A stretch of 64,000 nucleotides of DNA from Xanthomonas sp. 3793 (GCF_024806835.1 NZ_JANTYU010000002.1:372001-436000); one strand, 5' to 3'. Shown: positions 38,025 through 47,630, counted from the first letter of the stretch. Program-made: numbers and translations. Notes: generated from the letters alone by a model not told the origin.

Positions 38025-39281
38025 ATGCAACCACCGTGGCAACCCGACGCACCAGCGATGCGGCTGAAACACCGTTTTGCGCTCGACCCGACAGTTGCCT
38101 GCCTCAATCACGGCATGCTGGGTGCCTGCCCCAATGATGTATTGGAACGTCAGGCGGCGTTTCGTGCACAGATCGAGCGGCTGCCGTCTGCCTTCATCCT
38201 GCGCGATCTACCGCGTTTGCTGGATGACTCGCGCGAGGCGCTGGCCGGGCTCATCGGTGCCGATCCAACCGATCTGGTGTTGCTGCCCAATGTCACCACC
38301 GCACTGAGTGCGGTGCTGCGCTCGTGTCTTTTTGTCCCCGGCGACGAGATTCTGACCACGGACCATGCGTATCTGTCTGCGCGTAACGTGCTCGATTTCG
38401 TCTCCGGCACCACCGGGGCACATGTGGTGGTTGCGCAGGTCGGCGTGCCGGTTCCGGACCCGCAGCATGTCGTGCAGGCCGTGCTGGAGCGGGTCACCGC
38501 ACGCACGCGGCTTGCCGTACTGGATCACGTCACCAGCCCCACCGGGATCGTATTTCCCATTGCCGCCCTGGTCGCCGCGCTGGCCGAACGTGGCATCGAG
38601 ACGCTGGTCGACGGCGCCCATGCACCGGGCATGTTGCCGTTGGACGTGCAAGCGATCGGGGCGGCGTATTACGCAGGCGATTGCCATAAATGGCTCTGCA
38701 GCCCGCGTGGTGCGGGGTTCCTGCATGTGCGTCGCGATCGTCAGGCGGGAGTGCATCCGCCGGTGATCAGTCGCGGCTATGGCGACCGCAGCAGCGCTCG
38801 CCCGCGCCTGCATCTGGAATTCGATTGGCTGGGTACCTCCGACCCCACGCCGCTGCTGTGCATTCCCGAAGCGATCGTCTTCCTGCAGAACGTGCTGCCC
38901 GGCGGCATGCCTGCGCTGCTTGCACACAACCGTGCGCTGGCGATGCGGTGTGGGCACTACCTGACGGCGCGACTGCCGCTCAAGCGCCTGGCCGCCGACG
39001 ACCACCTTGGCAGCATGGTCGCATTCGCGCTGCCGCCTCGCATCTGCGCGGCGTATCCCGATGCGGCTGCGCTGCAGGACTGGCTGTACGACACGTCTTC
39101 CATCGACGTGGCAGTCAACGCATGGCCAGACAACACCAGCTACGTGCTGCGTGTCTCCATGCAGGTGTATGCGGCGATGGAGGATGTGGTTCGACTGGGC
39201 GATGCGTTGCAAGGCGCGCTCGCTGCCCTGGACGAACGCGATGCGTTGATGCAGGCCGTCACTGCGGGAGTTGCGCGATGA
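38025..39281 (+). CDS. Class V PLP-dependent enzyme (isopenicillin-N-epimerase/cysteine-desulfurase fold)
   Basis: A 418-residue fold-type I PLP enzyme. It begins FALDPTVACLNHGMLGACP, as in CefD-like proteins; PNVTTALSAVLRSC is the phosphate-side strand. D196 and H199 in LVDGAHAPGM, and K222 in GDCHKWLCSPRG, form the PLP site. The family includes epimerases, desulfurases and the kynureninase fold, so in this context cleavage or epimerisation of a kynurenine-type amino acid is possible but not shown. ATG 38025 follows GAGGACG. Its last codon overlaps the next gene by ATGA. Confidence 0.88.
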   Translation: MQPPWQPDAPAMRLKHRFALDPTVACLNHGMLGACPNDVLERQAAFRAQIERLPSAFILRDLPRLLDDSREALAGLIGADPTDLVLLPNVTTALSAVLRSCLFVPGDEILTTDHAYLSARNVLDFVSGTTGAHVVVAQVGVPVPDPQHVVQAVLERVTARTRLAVLDHVTSPTGIVFPIAALVAALAERGIETLVDGAHAPGMLPLDVQAIGAAYYAGDCHKWLCSPRGAGFLHVRRDRQAGVHPPVISRGYGDRSSARPRLHLEFDWLGTSDPTPLLCIPEAIVFLQNVLPGGMPALLAHNRALAMRCGHYLTARLPLKRLAADDHLGSMVAFALPPRICAAYPDAAALQDWLYDTSSIDVAVNAWPDNTSYVLRVSMQVYAAMEDVVRLGDALQGALAALDERDALMQAVTAGVAR

Positions 39282-40069
39282 ATGCGATCGGGATGGATCG
39301 TAAACATGTGTTGATTACCGGCGGTGTAGGAGGGATCGGCGTCGAGCTGGTGCGCCTCTTTGCGCAGGCCGCGTACCGGGTGAGCTTTACCTACCGCCCC
39401 GGGGAGGAGAGCCGGCAACGTGCGCAGGCGCTGCTCGATAAGGTTGGCGAGGAGGGCGTGCACGCGTTGGAACTGGATGTGGGTGACCGACAAAGCCATG
39501 CGCGGCTGATGGACGCGCTGTCATCACCGCTGGACATCGTGATCCATAACGCCGGCGTCGGCACCAAGACCGTTGAGCGCGCTGCGGCCACGTACAAGGA
39601 GCAGGACGAGGTGTTTTTCCGGGTCAACACGCTGGGGCCGTTGTGGCTGAGCGAGGATGTGATCCCGGGCATGCTGGCGCGTGGACACGGCAAGATTTTA
39701 TTGATGAGCTCCGTGGATGGCGGCATCACGCACTTTCCGCGCTTTCGCGCCGCCGATGGCATGAGCAAGGCGGCGGTGGCGTTTCTGGGTCGGCAGCTTG
39801 CGGCCACCTACGCCTGCACGGGTATCGATGTTTTCACCGTCTGTCCCGGTGCCACCGATACGCCGATGTTTCAGGCCAGTACCCTGGATGCATTGTCGGC
39901 CGAACAACGCCGGCTACTCGAGGCATCGCTGCCTGGCGGGCGTTTGATCGCGCCGCGGGAGATCGCCGATCTGTGCTTTTACCTGTGCCGCGACGAGGCC
40001 CGCATTCTGCGTGGCGCGGTGATCGACGCTTCGCTTGGTCTGGGCGTGTGCCCGGCCGTCATGGAATAA
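39278..40069 (+). CDS. Short-chain dehydrogenase/reductase with the catalytic Tyr replaced
   Basis: A 263-residue Rossmann-fold SDR. The cofactor motif is TGGVGGIG (14-21), the NAG motif IHNAGVG (90-95), and the catalytic Ser is in LLMSSVDGG (144-145). At the YxxxK site the sequence is D160-G-M-S-K164 (codon GAT at 39755-39757), so the general-acid Tyr is absent while Lys remains. It therefore either uses another acid, acts as a non-redox or structural member, or is a pathway-specific variant. The start overlaps the class V enzyme by ATGA. Fifth gene of the operon. Confidence 0.88.
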   Translation: MNAIGMDRKHVLITGGVGGIGVELVRLFAQAAYRVSFTYRPGEESRQRAQALLDKVGEEGVHALELDVGDRQSHARLMDALSSPLDIVIHNAGVGTKTVERAAATYKEQDEVFFRVNTLGPLWLSEDVIPGMLARGHGKILLMSSVDGGITHFPRFRAADGMSKAAVAFLGRQLAATYACTGIDVFTVCPGATDTPMFQASTLDALSAEQRRLLEASLPGGRLIAPREIADLCFYLCRDEARILRGAVIDASLGLGVCPAVME

Positions 40070-40082
40070 GGGAGCCACATGC

Positions 40083-41207
40083 ATGCCTGTGCCATCGAAC
40101 AGTTTCTGGGAGCAATGGCTCACCGCGCATCGCGCCAAGCCCGATGCCTGCGTCACCTATTCGCTGTCGCCATCGCCGCCGTTGCAGCGCTATCTGGCGC
40201 ACCTGGATCCTGCGCAGTCGCTGGACTGGACCGGCGAGGACTATCAAGGTTTGCCACTGCTGCGCGAGCGGGTGCTGGCGCAGTATGGGTATGCCAGCAC
40301 ATGCGGGTTGCAGGATGTGTTGATCACCGCCGGCGCGCAGGAGGCGAACTATCTGGTGCTGACGCAATTGCTCGCTGCCGGCGACGAATTCGTCATCGAT
40401 GCGCCGGGTTGGCAGCAACCGCTGGTGCTGGCAAGACAGATCGGTGCGATGCCCAAGTTGGTGACGCGTTTGGAGGCCTCCGGCTGGGCGCTGGATATCG
40501 ACCAGCTCGAAGCGCTGGTCACGCCCAGGACCAAGCTCATTTTTCTGTGCAATCCCAACAACCCGACCGGGCGCGTGGAGAATCTGGCAACGCTGCAGCG
40601 CATCGTGGCGGCGGCAGAGCGCGTGGGGGCCTACATCCTGTCCGACGAGGTCTATCGCGGCCTGGAGTGGGATAGGCAAGAGACGCCACGCATCGCGGCT
40701 CTTTACGACCGCGGTGTGAGCACCGGCAGCGTATCGAAGTTGCTCGGCCTGCAGGGGTTGCGTACCGGCTGGATGGTGACGCGCGATCGAGCCCTGCTCA
40801 ATGCGGCGATGGTGCTGCGCGAAAACACCAGCGAAATCATGAATGTGCTGGGAGAGCGCATTGCCGAGGTCGCGCTGCGACCGGAGCATTTCGATACTGC
40901 GGTCGCGCACTCGCGTGCGATGGGGCACGCTCGGATCGATCTGCTGGATCGCTTTGTCGCCGAACAGCCGGCACTGACCTGGCGGCGGCCGCAGGCAGGC
41001 CTGCTCGGTATGGCGCATCTGAACCTGCCGATCGACGCCGATGCCTTCAGCAGCCGGCTGCTGGCGCCGCCGTACAAGACGTTCGTGATGTCCGGTGGTG
41101 CGTACGCATACCCGCAGCACCTGCGCCTGGGGGCGGGTGGGGTGTCACCCGAGGAGCTGGAGCTGGGTCTTGCGCGGATGGCGCAGTTGCTGGCCGAATG
41201 GGGCTGA
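40083..41207 (+). CDS. Class I/II aminotransferase
   Basis: A 374-residue fold-type I PLP aminotransferase. Visible residues: LITAGAQEANYLVL, the carboxylate/PLP motif NPNNPTG (157-163), SDEVYR (187-192, with D188 against the pyridine N), and PLP Lys K219 in TGSVSKLLGLQGLRTGWM. Similar enzymes transaminate aromatic or branched amino acids, including kynurenine. ATG 40083 is preceded by GGGAG at 8 bases; an ATG four bases earlier is out of frame. It is the last gene of the operon, followed by a strong terminator. Confidence 0.9.
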   Translation: MPVPSNSFWEQWLTAHRAKPDACVTYSLSPSPPLQRYLAHLDPAQSLDWTGEDYQGLPLLRERVLAQYGYASTCGLQDVLITAGAQEANYLVLTQLLAAGDEFVIDAPGWQQPLVLARQIGAMPKLVTRLEASGWALDIDQLEALVTPRTKLIFLCNPNNPTGRVENLATLQRIVAAAERVGAYILSDEVYRGLEWDRQETPRIAALYDRGVSTGSVSKLLGLQGLRTGWMVTRDRALLNAAMVLRENTSEIMNVLGERIAEVALRPEHFDTAVAHSRAMGHARIDLLDRFVAEQPALTWRRPQAGLLGMAHLNLPIDADAFSSRLLAPPYKTFVMSGGAYAYPQHLRLGAGGVSPEELELGLARMAQLLAEWG

Positions 41208-41253
41208 TCGCTGTTTGGGCGTTATCGATTGAGACGTGCTTGGGCGCAACACA

Positions 41254-41283
41254 GAAGGCCGGCTGCTCACGCAGCCGGCCTTC
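41254..41283. terminator. Bidirectional terminator between the accessory operon and the chemoreceptor gene
   Basis: GAAGGCCGGCTG and CAGCCGGCCTTC form a perfect 12-bp stem with a 6-base loop between two convergent genes. It ends the six-gene operon on the plus strand and the chemoreceptor on the minus strand. Confidence 0.8.
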
Positions 41284-41315
41284 GTAGTGCGCCATCTATT
41301 GCTGACAGCGACGGC

Positions 41316-43580
41316 TTAGAACTCTTGCCAATCTGCGCCACTGCTCGACGCGCTGGCGACAACCGCCTGCCTGACCGGGCGCTTGACCGATGCCGCGGCA
41401 GCCTGTGGCTTCGGTGCGGCAACGCCGGCCGGCTTCCTGGGATGCAGCACGGTCGGTGCGGCTGCGCGCGCAACCGACGGGCGTTCGGCTTCGATCTTGA
41501 AGATCGACACCGCCTGCCTGAGCTGTACCGCCTGTTCTTCCATCGACCGTGCGGCGGCGGTGGCTTCTTCCACCAGCGCGGCATTCTGCTGCGTGGTTTC
41601 GTCCATCTGGGTGACGGTGAGGTTGACCTGCTCGATACCGGCCGACTGCTCCTGCGAGGCGGCGGAGATCTCGCCCATGATGTCGGTGACGCGCTGCACG
41701 CTGGCGACGATCTCGGCCATGGTGGTGCCGGCGCTGTGCACCAGTGTCGAGCCTTCGGCCACGCGCTCGACCGAATCGTCGATCAGGCTCTTGATCTCCT
41801 TGGCCGCAGCCGTGGAACGCTGGGCGAGGGTGCGCACTTCGCTGGCGACCACCGCAAAACCGCGGCCCTGCTCGCCAGCGCGTGCCGCTTCGACCGCTGC
41901 GTTCAACGCCAGGATGTTGGTCTGGAAGGAGATGCCGTCGATGACGCTGATGATGTCGGCGATCTTCTTGGACGATGCCTCGATGCCGGTCATGGTGCCC
42001 ACGACCTTGCTGACGATGTCGCCGCCCTGCGAGGCGACGCTTGCGGCACCGATCGCCAGCTGATTGGCCTGGCGTGCGTGTTCGGCGTTCTGACGCACGG
42101 TGGAAGTGAGTTCTTCCATCGATGCGGCGGTTTCTTCCAGATTGGCCGCTTGCTGCTCGGTGCGTTGCGACAGGTCCTGATTGCCGGCGGCGATCTCGCT
42201 GGCGGCCGAATTGATCGATACCGCCGAGTGCTGGATGCGCCCGACGATCTCGGCCAGTTGCGCGGCGGTGGCATTGGCGTCGTCGCGCATCTGTGCGAAC
42301 ACGCCCTTGAACTCGCCGCTCATGCGGGCGGTGAGATCGCCGGCGGCGATGGATTGCAGCAACGACGACAGCGACTGCAGATTGCCGTCGGCGGTGGCCA
42401 TCAGCTGGTTGAGGCTGTCGACCATGATGTGGAAGTCGTACTGGAAGCGGGCCGCATCGCCGCGCGCGCTGAAGTCGCCATTGGCCGCCGACACTGCCAG
42501 CTGCTTGATTTCGGCATTCATCGCCGACAGGTTGGCCTTGACCTCGTTCATGGTCTGGGTGAGGACGGCTTTTTCGCCGGGCAGCGCGTCCATGCTCTCG
42601 CTGAGGTCGCCAATCGCATAGCGGCCCATGATGCGCGCGAGCGTGGTCTGCACCGCAAGATGCGAGGCGACCAGGGTGTTGGTGTCGTGCGCCATGCGGC
42701 CGTAATCGCCGGGAAATGCATTGGCATCGATGCGGAAGCTGATCTGGCCGTCGTTGTGGCGCTTGGCCATCTCGGCTTGCGCGCGCAACAGGGACTGCAA
42801 CTGGGTCTGCATGCCGCTCATGGCGCGCAGCAGGCGGCCGGTTTCGTCCTGCGCGTCTGTCTGCACCTGGTTGTCCAGCTGGCCCTTGGCGATCGCTTCG
42901 GCTGCCTTGGTGGCACGGGCCAGCGGATGGGTGAGGCTGCGGGTGATCAGCCAGGCCAGCAGGCCGCTGATCGTGACCACGGCAACGCCGCCGATCAACA
43001 GCAGCAGCTTGGCGCGATTCATCGATTGCACGGCTTCGGTGTACGCCTGCTGGCTCTGTTGTTCCTGCCGGGTGACCAGTTCGCGGATCTTTTCCTGCCA
43101 GGCCAAAGTGGCAGGCCTGGCTTTTTCGTTCAGCAGCGTTTGCGCCGCGGTGTTGTCGTTCCTGGCGGCCAACGCCATCACCTGGTCGTTGAGCGTGCCC
43201 GAGATGGCACGCTTGGCATCCATCTCGGCCCGGATCTTGCGACCTTCTTCGGAGCTGGGCAGGGTGTCGAGCTTGGCGCGCAAGTCGTTGTAGCGTTGCC
43301 GTTGGGTCTTGATCGTCGCGACCGCGTCATCGTTGAGTTGGTCACTGGTGGCCATGGCGTAGGTGCCCAGCGCGATCATGATCGACGAGTTGGCATCCAG
43401 CATCCCGTTGCCCATCTGGATCTTGGCCATGCGGTCCAGCACGATGAAATCCAGTTGTTTTCTGGCGCTGGCCATCGAGCTCAGCCCGATGGCGACAAGC
43501 AGGCCCGACAGCAGGATCAACAGGCCGAAGGCGGCGCCGAGGCGGCGGCCGACGGAATAGCGTTGGAGTAAGGCGGTCAT
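41316..43580 (-). CDS. Methyl-accepting chemotaxis protein with C-terminal CheR/CheB tether
   Basis: A 754-residue transmembrane chemoreceptor. TM1 is at ~13-34 and TM2 at ~190-212, with an unclassified periplasmic helical domain between. HAMP-like segments follow ([21 protein letters not shown], then [21 protein letters not shown] and [19 protein letters not shown]), then methylation helices ([22 protein letters not shown]) and the signalling hairpin with [22 protein letters not shown]. An Ala/Pro/Lys-rich linker leads to the last five residues DWQEF, of the xWxxF type that docks CheR/CheB in E. coli Tar/Tsr (NWETF). ATG 43580 fits the family start. Ligand unknown. Confidence 0.94.
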   Translation of the reverse strand: MTALLQRYSVGRRLGAAFGLLILLSGLLVAIGLSSMASARKQLDFIVLDRMAKIQMGNGMLDANSSIMIALGTYAMATSDQLNDDAVATIKTQRQRYNDLRAKLDTLPSSEEGRKIRAEMDAKRAISGTLNDQVMALAARNDNTAAQTLLNEKARPATLAWQEKIRELVTRQEQQSQQAYTEAVQSMNRAKLLLLIGGVAVVTISGLLAWLITRSLTHPLARATKAAEAIAKGQLDNQVQTDAQDETGRLLRAMSGMQTQLQSLLRAQAEMAKRHNDGQISFRIDANAFPGDYGRMAHDTNTLVASHLAVQTTLARIMGRYAIGDLSESMDALPGEKAVLTQTMNEVKANLSAMNAEIKQLAVSAANGDFSARGDAARFQYDFHIMVDSLNQLMATADGNLQSLSSLLQSIAAGDLTARMSGEFKGVFAQMRDDANATAAQLAEIVGRIQHSAVSINSAASEIAAGNQDLSQRTEQQAANLEETAASMEELTSTVRQNAEHARQANQLAIGAASVASQGGDIVSKVVGTMTGIEASSKKIADIISVIDGISFQTNILALNAAVEAARAGEQGRGFAVVASEVRTLAQRSTAAAKEIKSLIDDSVERVAEGSTLVHSAGTTMAEIVASVQRVTDIMGEISAASQEQSAGIEQVNLTVTQMDETTQQNAALVEEATAAARSMEEQAVQLRQAVSIFKIEAERPSVARAAAPTVLHPRKPAGVAAPKPQAAAASVKRPVRQAVVASASSSGADWQEF

Positions 43581-43891
43581 GCGGCAATCCCAGGTGCGAG
43601 TCGAAGGGTGCCGTCTGGGCAACTGCGTGAAGAACGCATGAGTGTCGGGCCGGCGTGTGGATAACGACGCGCCATTGGGAAACTTGACCCCACTGTACCG
43701 CTCGGATTTAGCTGCAGATTGCCTTCGGCAGCGGTCAGGAATTGCCCGACTGGCGAGTGCTGCGTGAAGGCGCGCAGACTACCAAAGCGGCTGGACTGCG
43801 CGCTGTCATCCAGGCGGCCGGCTGCTGCACGGTATCGTTGCGGCCGCCACGTTAGAGTGGTTTGCCAACGATTAACTACGACACGCCGCGC

Positions 43892-44185
43892 ATGGATAAC
43901 CGCAATCAGGAATGGATGCAGGCCGTCACCGACGCGCTCAGCGATCTGCTGGCCGCGCGTGTGGCGCAGGCCACGCTGCTGGAAGCCATGCTGGTTTCGC
44001 ATCCCGATCCGGTGGCCTTGAGGAAGGCCTGGGACGAGTTGTCGTCTCAGCGGATCGCGATCGTTGCACAGAACAAGGCCGTCGCGTCGGTGGAACGCCC
44101 CATGGACGAGTACACGCTGGAACAATTCCAGGCCTGGGAAGAAAAGTTTCGCCGCTATTTTCCGCGCGATGTGGGTGGGCCGTAG
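43892..44185 (+). CDS. Small hypothetical protein
   Basis: A 97-residue acidic protein with no recognised family. It starts MDNRNQEWMQAVTDALSDLLAARVAQATLLEAML, an amphipathic helical pair, and ends YTLEQFQAWEEKFRRYFPRDVGGP. No signal peptide, membrane helix or metal motif is seen. It reads like a helical-hairpin adaptor. The ATG at 43892 is preferred to a TTG ten codons upstream. Codon use fits the neighbours, which supports it being real. It is divergent from the chemoreceptor across about 310 bases that hold no gene. Confidence 0.6.
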   Translation: MDNRNQEWMQAVTDALSDLLAARVAQATLLEAMLVSHPDPVALRKAWDELSSQRIAIVAQNKAVASVERPMDEYTLEQFQAWEEKFRRYFPRDVGGP

Positions 44186-44942
44186 GTCCACGGGCGCGCC
44201 TTTTCGTCGCCGTAGAAAACACAAGGCAAGTGACGGAGCGCATTGTATTTTTCACGGCGCATGTTTGTTTGGCCCGATGCTAGTGCTCTGCATAACCTGC
44301 ATAACCTGCATAACCTGCAGAATCTCTGAAGTTCAAAGGCAGTGCCTGGAGGACGCGCCTAGTGGGTTTGAGCTTGGCAAAACGCCGCGGGATGCGGGGC
44401 TCATTCAGCGTTTCGTCCATCGCTGGATCGCGCAAGACCTGTCAACGCTGCAGTAGAGCAATCCACACCAGCCTCGTCACTGCGTACGGCTGACGAACAG
44501 GGCGTCCTGACATCGAGGAGTGCGCGCAATCAGCCCGAGCAATTGCTGCCACACAAGGTCCTGTGGACCCTGCAATGCAGTGCAAGCCAAACGATAAGGT
44601 CTGCGGTCAATCTTGATGACAAAACTTGGCGGGTGCTGGCTAGTCCAGACTGTCTTGCGGTCTTGGCGGGGTGTCATCCAGTCATTGTTTGTCCTGTCCG
44701 CGGAACTCGCTTCGCGTGCGGAAAGACGAGCCGCCCTGCTGGCACCACAGCGCAGCGTGGGATGAGACAAGCGGCGGTTGAACCACGCATCGTTGCAGCT
44801 CGCTTCGCACGCTGTTCAGTGACAGCCGCGCAGTGGCCTGCTTGCGCGCGTTGCCTTGCATCACTGCCGGTTGCGTCGTTGCGAGGACTCATTCGCCTTT
44901 GAAAAAGCTAAGATCGAAACTTGTGCAAAGTCGGAGGCGCCA
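44186..44942. other. Gene-poor region before the fucosidase
   Basis: About 760 bases with no convincing gene. It includes a 9-base tandem repeat (44291-44317). Two overlapping open frames on opposite strands near 44480-44900 lack homology and ribosome sites. The fucosidase promoter must lie in its right part. Confidence 0.5.
44291..44317. repeat. Three perfect tandem copies of CATAACCTG
   Basis: A 9-base unit is repeated three times without change, followed by CAG. A multiple of three would keep a reading frame, but no gene is supported here. Confidence 0.85.
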
Positions 44943-46871
44943 ATGATCGATCGTCGTACCTTTCTTGCCACGGGCGTGGTAGCCGCTGCTGCCAGCTTCA
45001 GTTCCCCGGCGGCGCGGATCTCACAGACGCCGCGCGCAAACGGGCCGGCACCGTGGGGTGCGGTTCCTAGCAAGCGCCAGCTGCGGTGGCATCGGTGGGA
45101 GCAATATGCTTTCGTGCATTTTGCGATGAATACCTTCACCGACAAGGAATGGGGCTACGGCGACGAGGATCCGGGCAAATTCGACCCCAGCGATTTTTCG
45201 GCCGATCAGATTGTCGCTGCTGCCAAGGCCGGCAATCTGAAAGGGCTCATTTTCACGGCCAAGCACCACGACGGCTTCTGCCTCTGGCCGACGCGCTTGA
45301 CCGAGCATTGCATCCGGAACTCGCCGTACAAGAACGGCAAAGGCGACATCGTCGGTGAGATGGCCGCGGCGTGTCGACGCGCCGGCCTGGCATTCGGCAT
45401 CTATCTCTCTCCCTGGGATCGTAACCACGCCGAGTATGGGCGCCCCGGCTACCTCGACTATTTTCGCAAGCAGATCGTCGAACTCTGCACGGGCTATGGC
45501 GAGCTGTTCGAGTTCTGGTTCGACGGCGCCAATGGTGGCGACGGCTATTACGGTGGAGCGCGCGAAGCGCGCAAGATCGATGCGCCTGCTTACTACAACT
45601 GGCCAAAAATGATTGAGTTGGTGCATCTGCACCAGCCGATGGCCTGCACCTTCGATCCGCTCGGCGCCGATATTCGCTGGGGTGGCAACGAGGACGGTAT
45701 CGCTGGTGATCCATCCTGGCCGACCATGCCCAATGCGCCCTACACACAGGAAAACGGCAACTCCGGGGTGCGCAGAGGGGCGCTGTGGTGGCCGGCCGAA
45801 ACCAACACCTCGATCCGCCCGGGCTGGTTCTACCATGCCGATGAAGATGGCAAGGTGCGCAGCCCGGAGAACCTGGTGCGCTATTTCGACACCTCCGTCG
45901 CGCGCGGCACCAACATGAACCTCAATCTCCCGCCCGACCGACGCGGCCGCATCGCCGACCACGACGTGGCAGTGCTGCAGAGTTTCGGCGACGCAATCCG
46001 CGCCAGCTTCGCCATCGATCTGGCCAAGGGCGCCAAGGCCAGCGCCAGCGCGTCGCGCGGTCCTGGCTTCGAGCCGGCGCGCGTGCTTGATCGGCAGCCG
46101 GACAGCTACTGGTCCACGCCGGATGACCTCACCACGCCCACGCTGACGCTGGACCTGTCGGCGGTGCACAGCTTCGACCTGATCCGGCTGCGCGAGTATT
46201 TGCCGCTGGGCGTGCGCATCACTCGCTTCGCGGTCGAAGCCGAGGTCGATGGGCAATGGCGTCGGCTGGCCGAAGCGCAGTGCATTGGTGCGCAGCGCAT
46301 CGTGCGGCTGGAGCGCCCGATCGCCGCGCGCCGGGTGCGTTTGGTCGTGCTTGAGGCGCCGGTGTGCCCGGCAATCAGCGAATTCGCGTTATTCCGGGCC
46401 GTGGCGCCAGTGCCGGTTGCGCGGCCGATGGCGAATGCGCCGGACGTGCTGTCCACCGCTGGCTGGCACATCGTCGAGGCGAGCGCGCCCGGGGCGGAAA
46501 AATTGCTCGACGACGATGCCAGCACGATCTGGATCACGCCCGCGCCCACGCCGGGCCATCCCGCGCAGGCGACCATCGATCTGGGCGCGCTGCGTCAGGT
46601 GGCCGGTTTCAGCCTCACGCCCTCGCGCACGGTGATGAACGGTGCGGCGCCACCGAAGGGCTATCGCGCCGAAACCAGCGAAGATGGCAAGCACTGGCAG
46701 CCGGCCGGCGCCGGCGAGTTGTCCAATATCGCCTATGCGCTCTCGACCCAGCGTCTGAATTTCCCCGAGGTCCGCCAGATCCGCTACCTGCGGTTGTCGT
46801 TCGCGGAGACGGCGGTGCCCGCTGAGCGGCTGGCGATTGCGGGGATCGGCGCGTTCTCGCGCTTGCGATAA
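44943..46871 (+). CDS. Exported alpha-L-fucosidase, glycoside hydrolase family 29
   Basis: A 642-residue enzyme. A Tat-type signal (DRRTFLATGVVAAAASF, twin Arg at 4-5) exports it. The GH29 barrel follows at ~40-350, with nucleophile D194 in FEFWFDGANGG and substrate-site phrases FTAKHHDGFCLWPT and DIVGEMAAACRRAG. Two discoidin/F5-8 type C-like modules follow (~360-500 and ~510-640; DRQPDSYWSTPDD and DDDASTIWITPAP are typical). It removes fucose from plant xyloglucan or glycoprotein glycans. ATG 44943 is preceded by GGAGGCG. Single gene. Confidence 0.93.
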   Translation: MIDRRTFLATGVVAAAASFSSPAARISQTPRANGPAPWGAVPSKRQLRWHRWEQYAFVHFAMNTFTDKEWGYGDEDPGKFDPSDFSADQIVAAAKAGNLKGLIFTAKHHDGFCLWPTRLTEHCIRNSPYKNGKGDIVGEMAAACRRAGLAFGIYLSPWDRNHAEYGRPGYLDYFRKQIVELCTGYGELFEFWFDGANGGDGYYGGAREARKIDAPAYYNWPKMIELVHLHQPMACTFDPLGADIRWGGNEDGIAGDPSWPTMPNAPYTQENGNSGVRRGALWWPAETNTSIRPGWFYHADEDGKVRSPENLVRYFDTSVARGTNMNLNLPPDRRGRIADHDVAVLQSFGDAIRASFAIDLAKGAKASASASRGPGFEPARVLDRQPDSYWSTPDDLTTPTLTLDLSAVHSFDLIRLREYLPLGVRITRFAVEAEVDGQWRRLAEAQCIGAQRIVRLERPIAARRVRLVVLEAPVCPAISEFALFRAVAPVPVARPMANAPDVLSTAGWHIVEASAPGAEKLLDDDASTIWITPAPTPGHPAQATIDLGALRQVAGFSLTPSRTVMNGAAPPKGYRAETSEDGKHWQPAGAGELSNIAYALSTQRLNFPEVRQIRYLRLSFAETAVPAERLAIAGIGAFSRLR

Positions 46872-46982
46872 GGACTTGCGCTCCCTCGCGACCACGCGCC
46901 GCGAGGGGAAGCATCCGGGGTGACGGAGTTTGGCGGAATTGAGACGCGTCAAGCGACGCGATGGCGCCAGAAATCGCCGCAT

Positions 46983-47156
46983 TCAGACCACGTGGCGAAC
47001 CTGGAATTCATCCAGGGGCATGGCGCGCTCGTCGTTGCCTTGGCCATACAACTTGGTGCGAACGCCTGGCGGCACCAGCTCGATGACTTGCACGTTGCTG
47101 TCGGCCAGTTGCATACGCAAGCGTTCGGTGAAGGAGTGCACGGCGGCCTTGCAATT
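46983..47156 (-). pseudogene. Remnant of a short-chain dehydrogenase gene (C-terminal fragment only)
   Basis: On the minus strand the segment translates to NCKAAVHSFTERLRMQLADS and onward VQVIELVPPGVRTKLYGQGNDERAMPLDEF. This is the region from the catalytic Lys of the YxxxK motif through the PPxVRT helix of DltE-like SDRs. The cofactor-binding half is missing, and the C-terminus runs into a premature stop. The fragment begins exactly where a TetR fragment starts on the other strand. Confidence 0.8.
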
Positions 47157-47630
47157 GCCAAGAAGGCGGGTGTCGGGCAGGGAACTTTCTGCCGGCACTT
47201 CCCGACCCGGGAGGCCTTGGTGATCGAGGTCTATCGCCACGAAATGCTGCAGGTCACCGGTTTAGCCGAGTAGCTGCTGAAGACGCTTCGGCCGGAGCAA
47301 GCACTCCGCGAATGGATGAACCGCCTGGCCGAATACGCCATCACCAAGGCGGGTCTGGCGGATGCACTGCGGACCGTCGCCAACGCGAAAGAATGCGAGG
47401 GCAATGCAGGCTATGCATCCGTGATCGCTGCCGCGCAACTGCTGCTCGATGCCAACGAGAAGGCCGGAACGATCCGTCCGGGGGTCACCACAGACAAGTT
47501 TTTCCTGGCCATTGCGGGTATCTGGCAGATAGACGCTACCGAGAACTGGCAGCCCCGCCTGACCTGGCTGATGGAGACGGTCATGGAGGGGTTATGCGCG
47601 GGAGCGCCTGGCCAGCCCACAAGCGGATAG
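47154..47630 (+). pseudogene. Remnant of a TetR-family regulator gene (N-terminus deleted, internal stop)
   Basis: Reading from 47154 the frame gives IAKKAGVGQGTFCRHFPTRE, the helix-turn-helix of a TetR protein. It continues to TGLAE, then a TAG at 47271-47273, then in the same frame LLKTLRPEQALREWMNRLAE and a full TetR effector domain ending at 47630. The first ~30 residues that precede the helix-turn-helix are gone. A start codon at 47316 would give only the effector domain. The gene is dead or at best yields a DNA-binding-free fragment. Confidence 0.8.

Noticed and set aside
41229..43571. A 780-codon plus-strand open frame opposite the chemoreceptor
   Set aside because: Mirror frame of a GC-rich gene; no motif, no ribosome site.
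44477..44902. Opposing short frames before the fucosidase
   Set aside because: No homology, no ribosome sites, unlike codon use.
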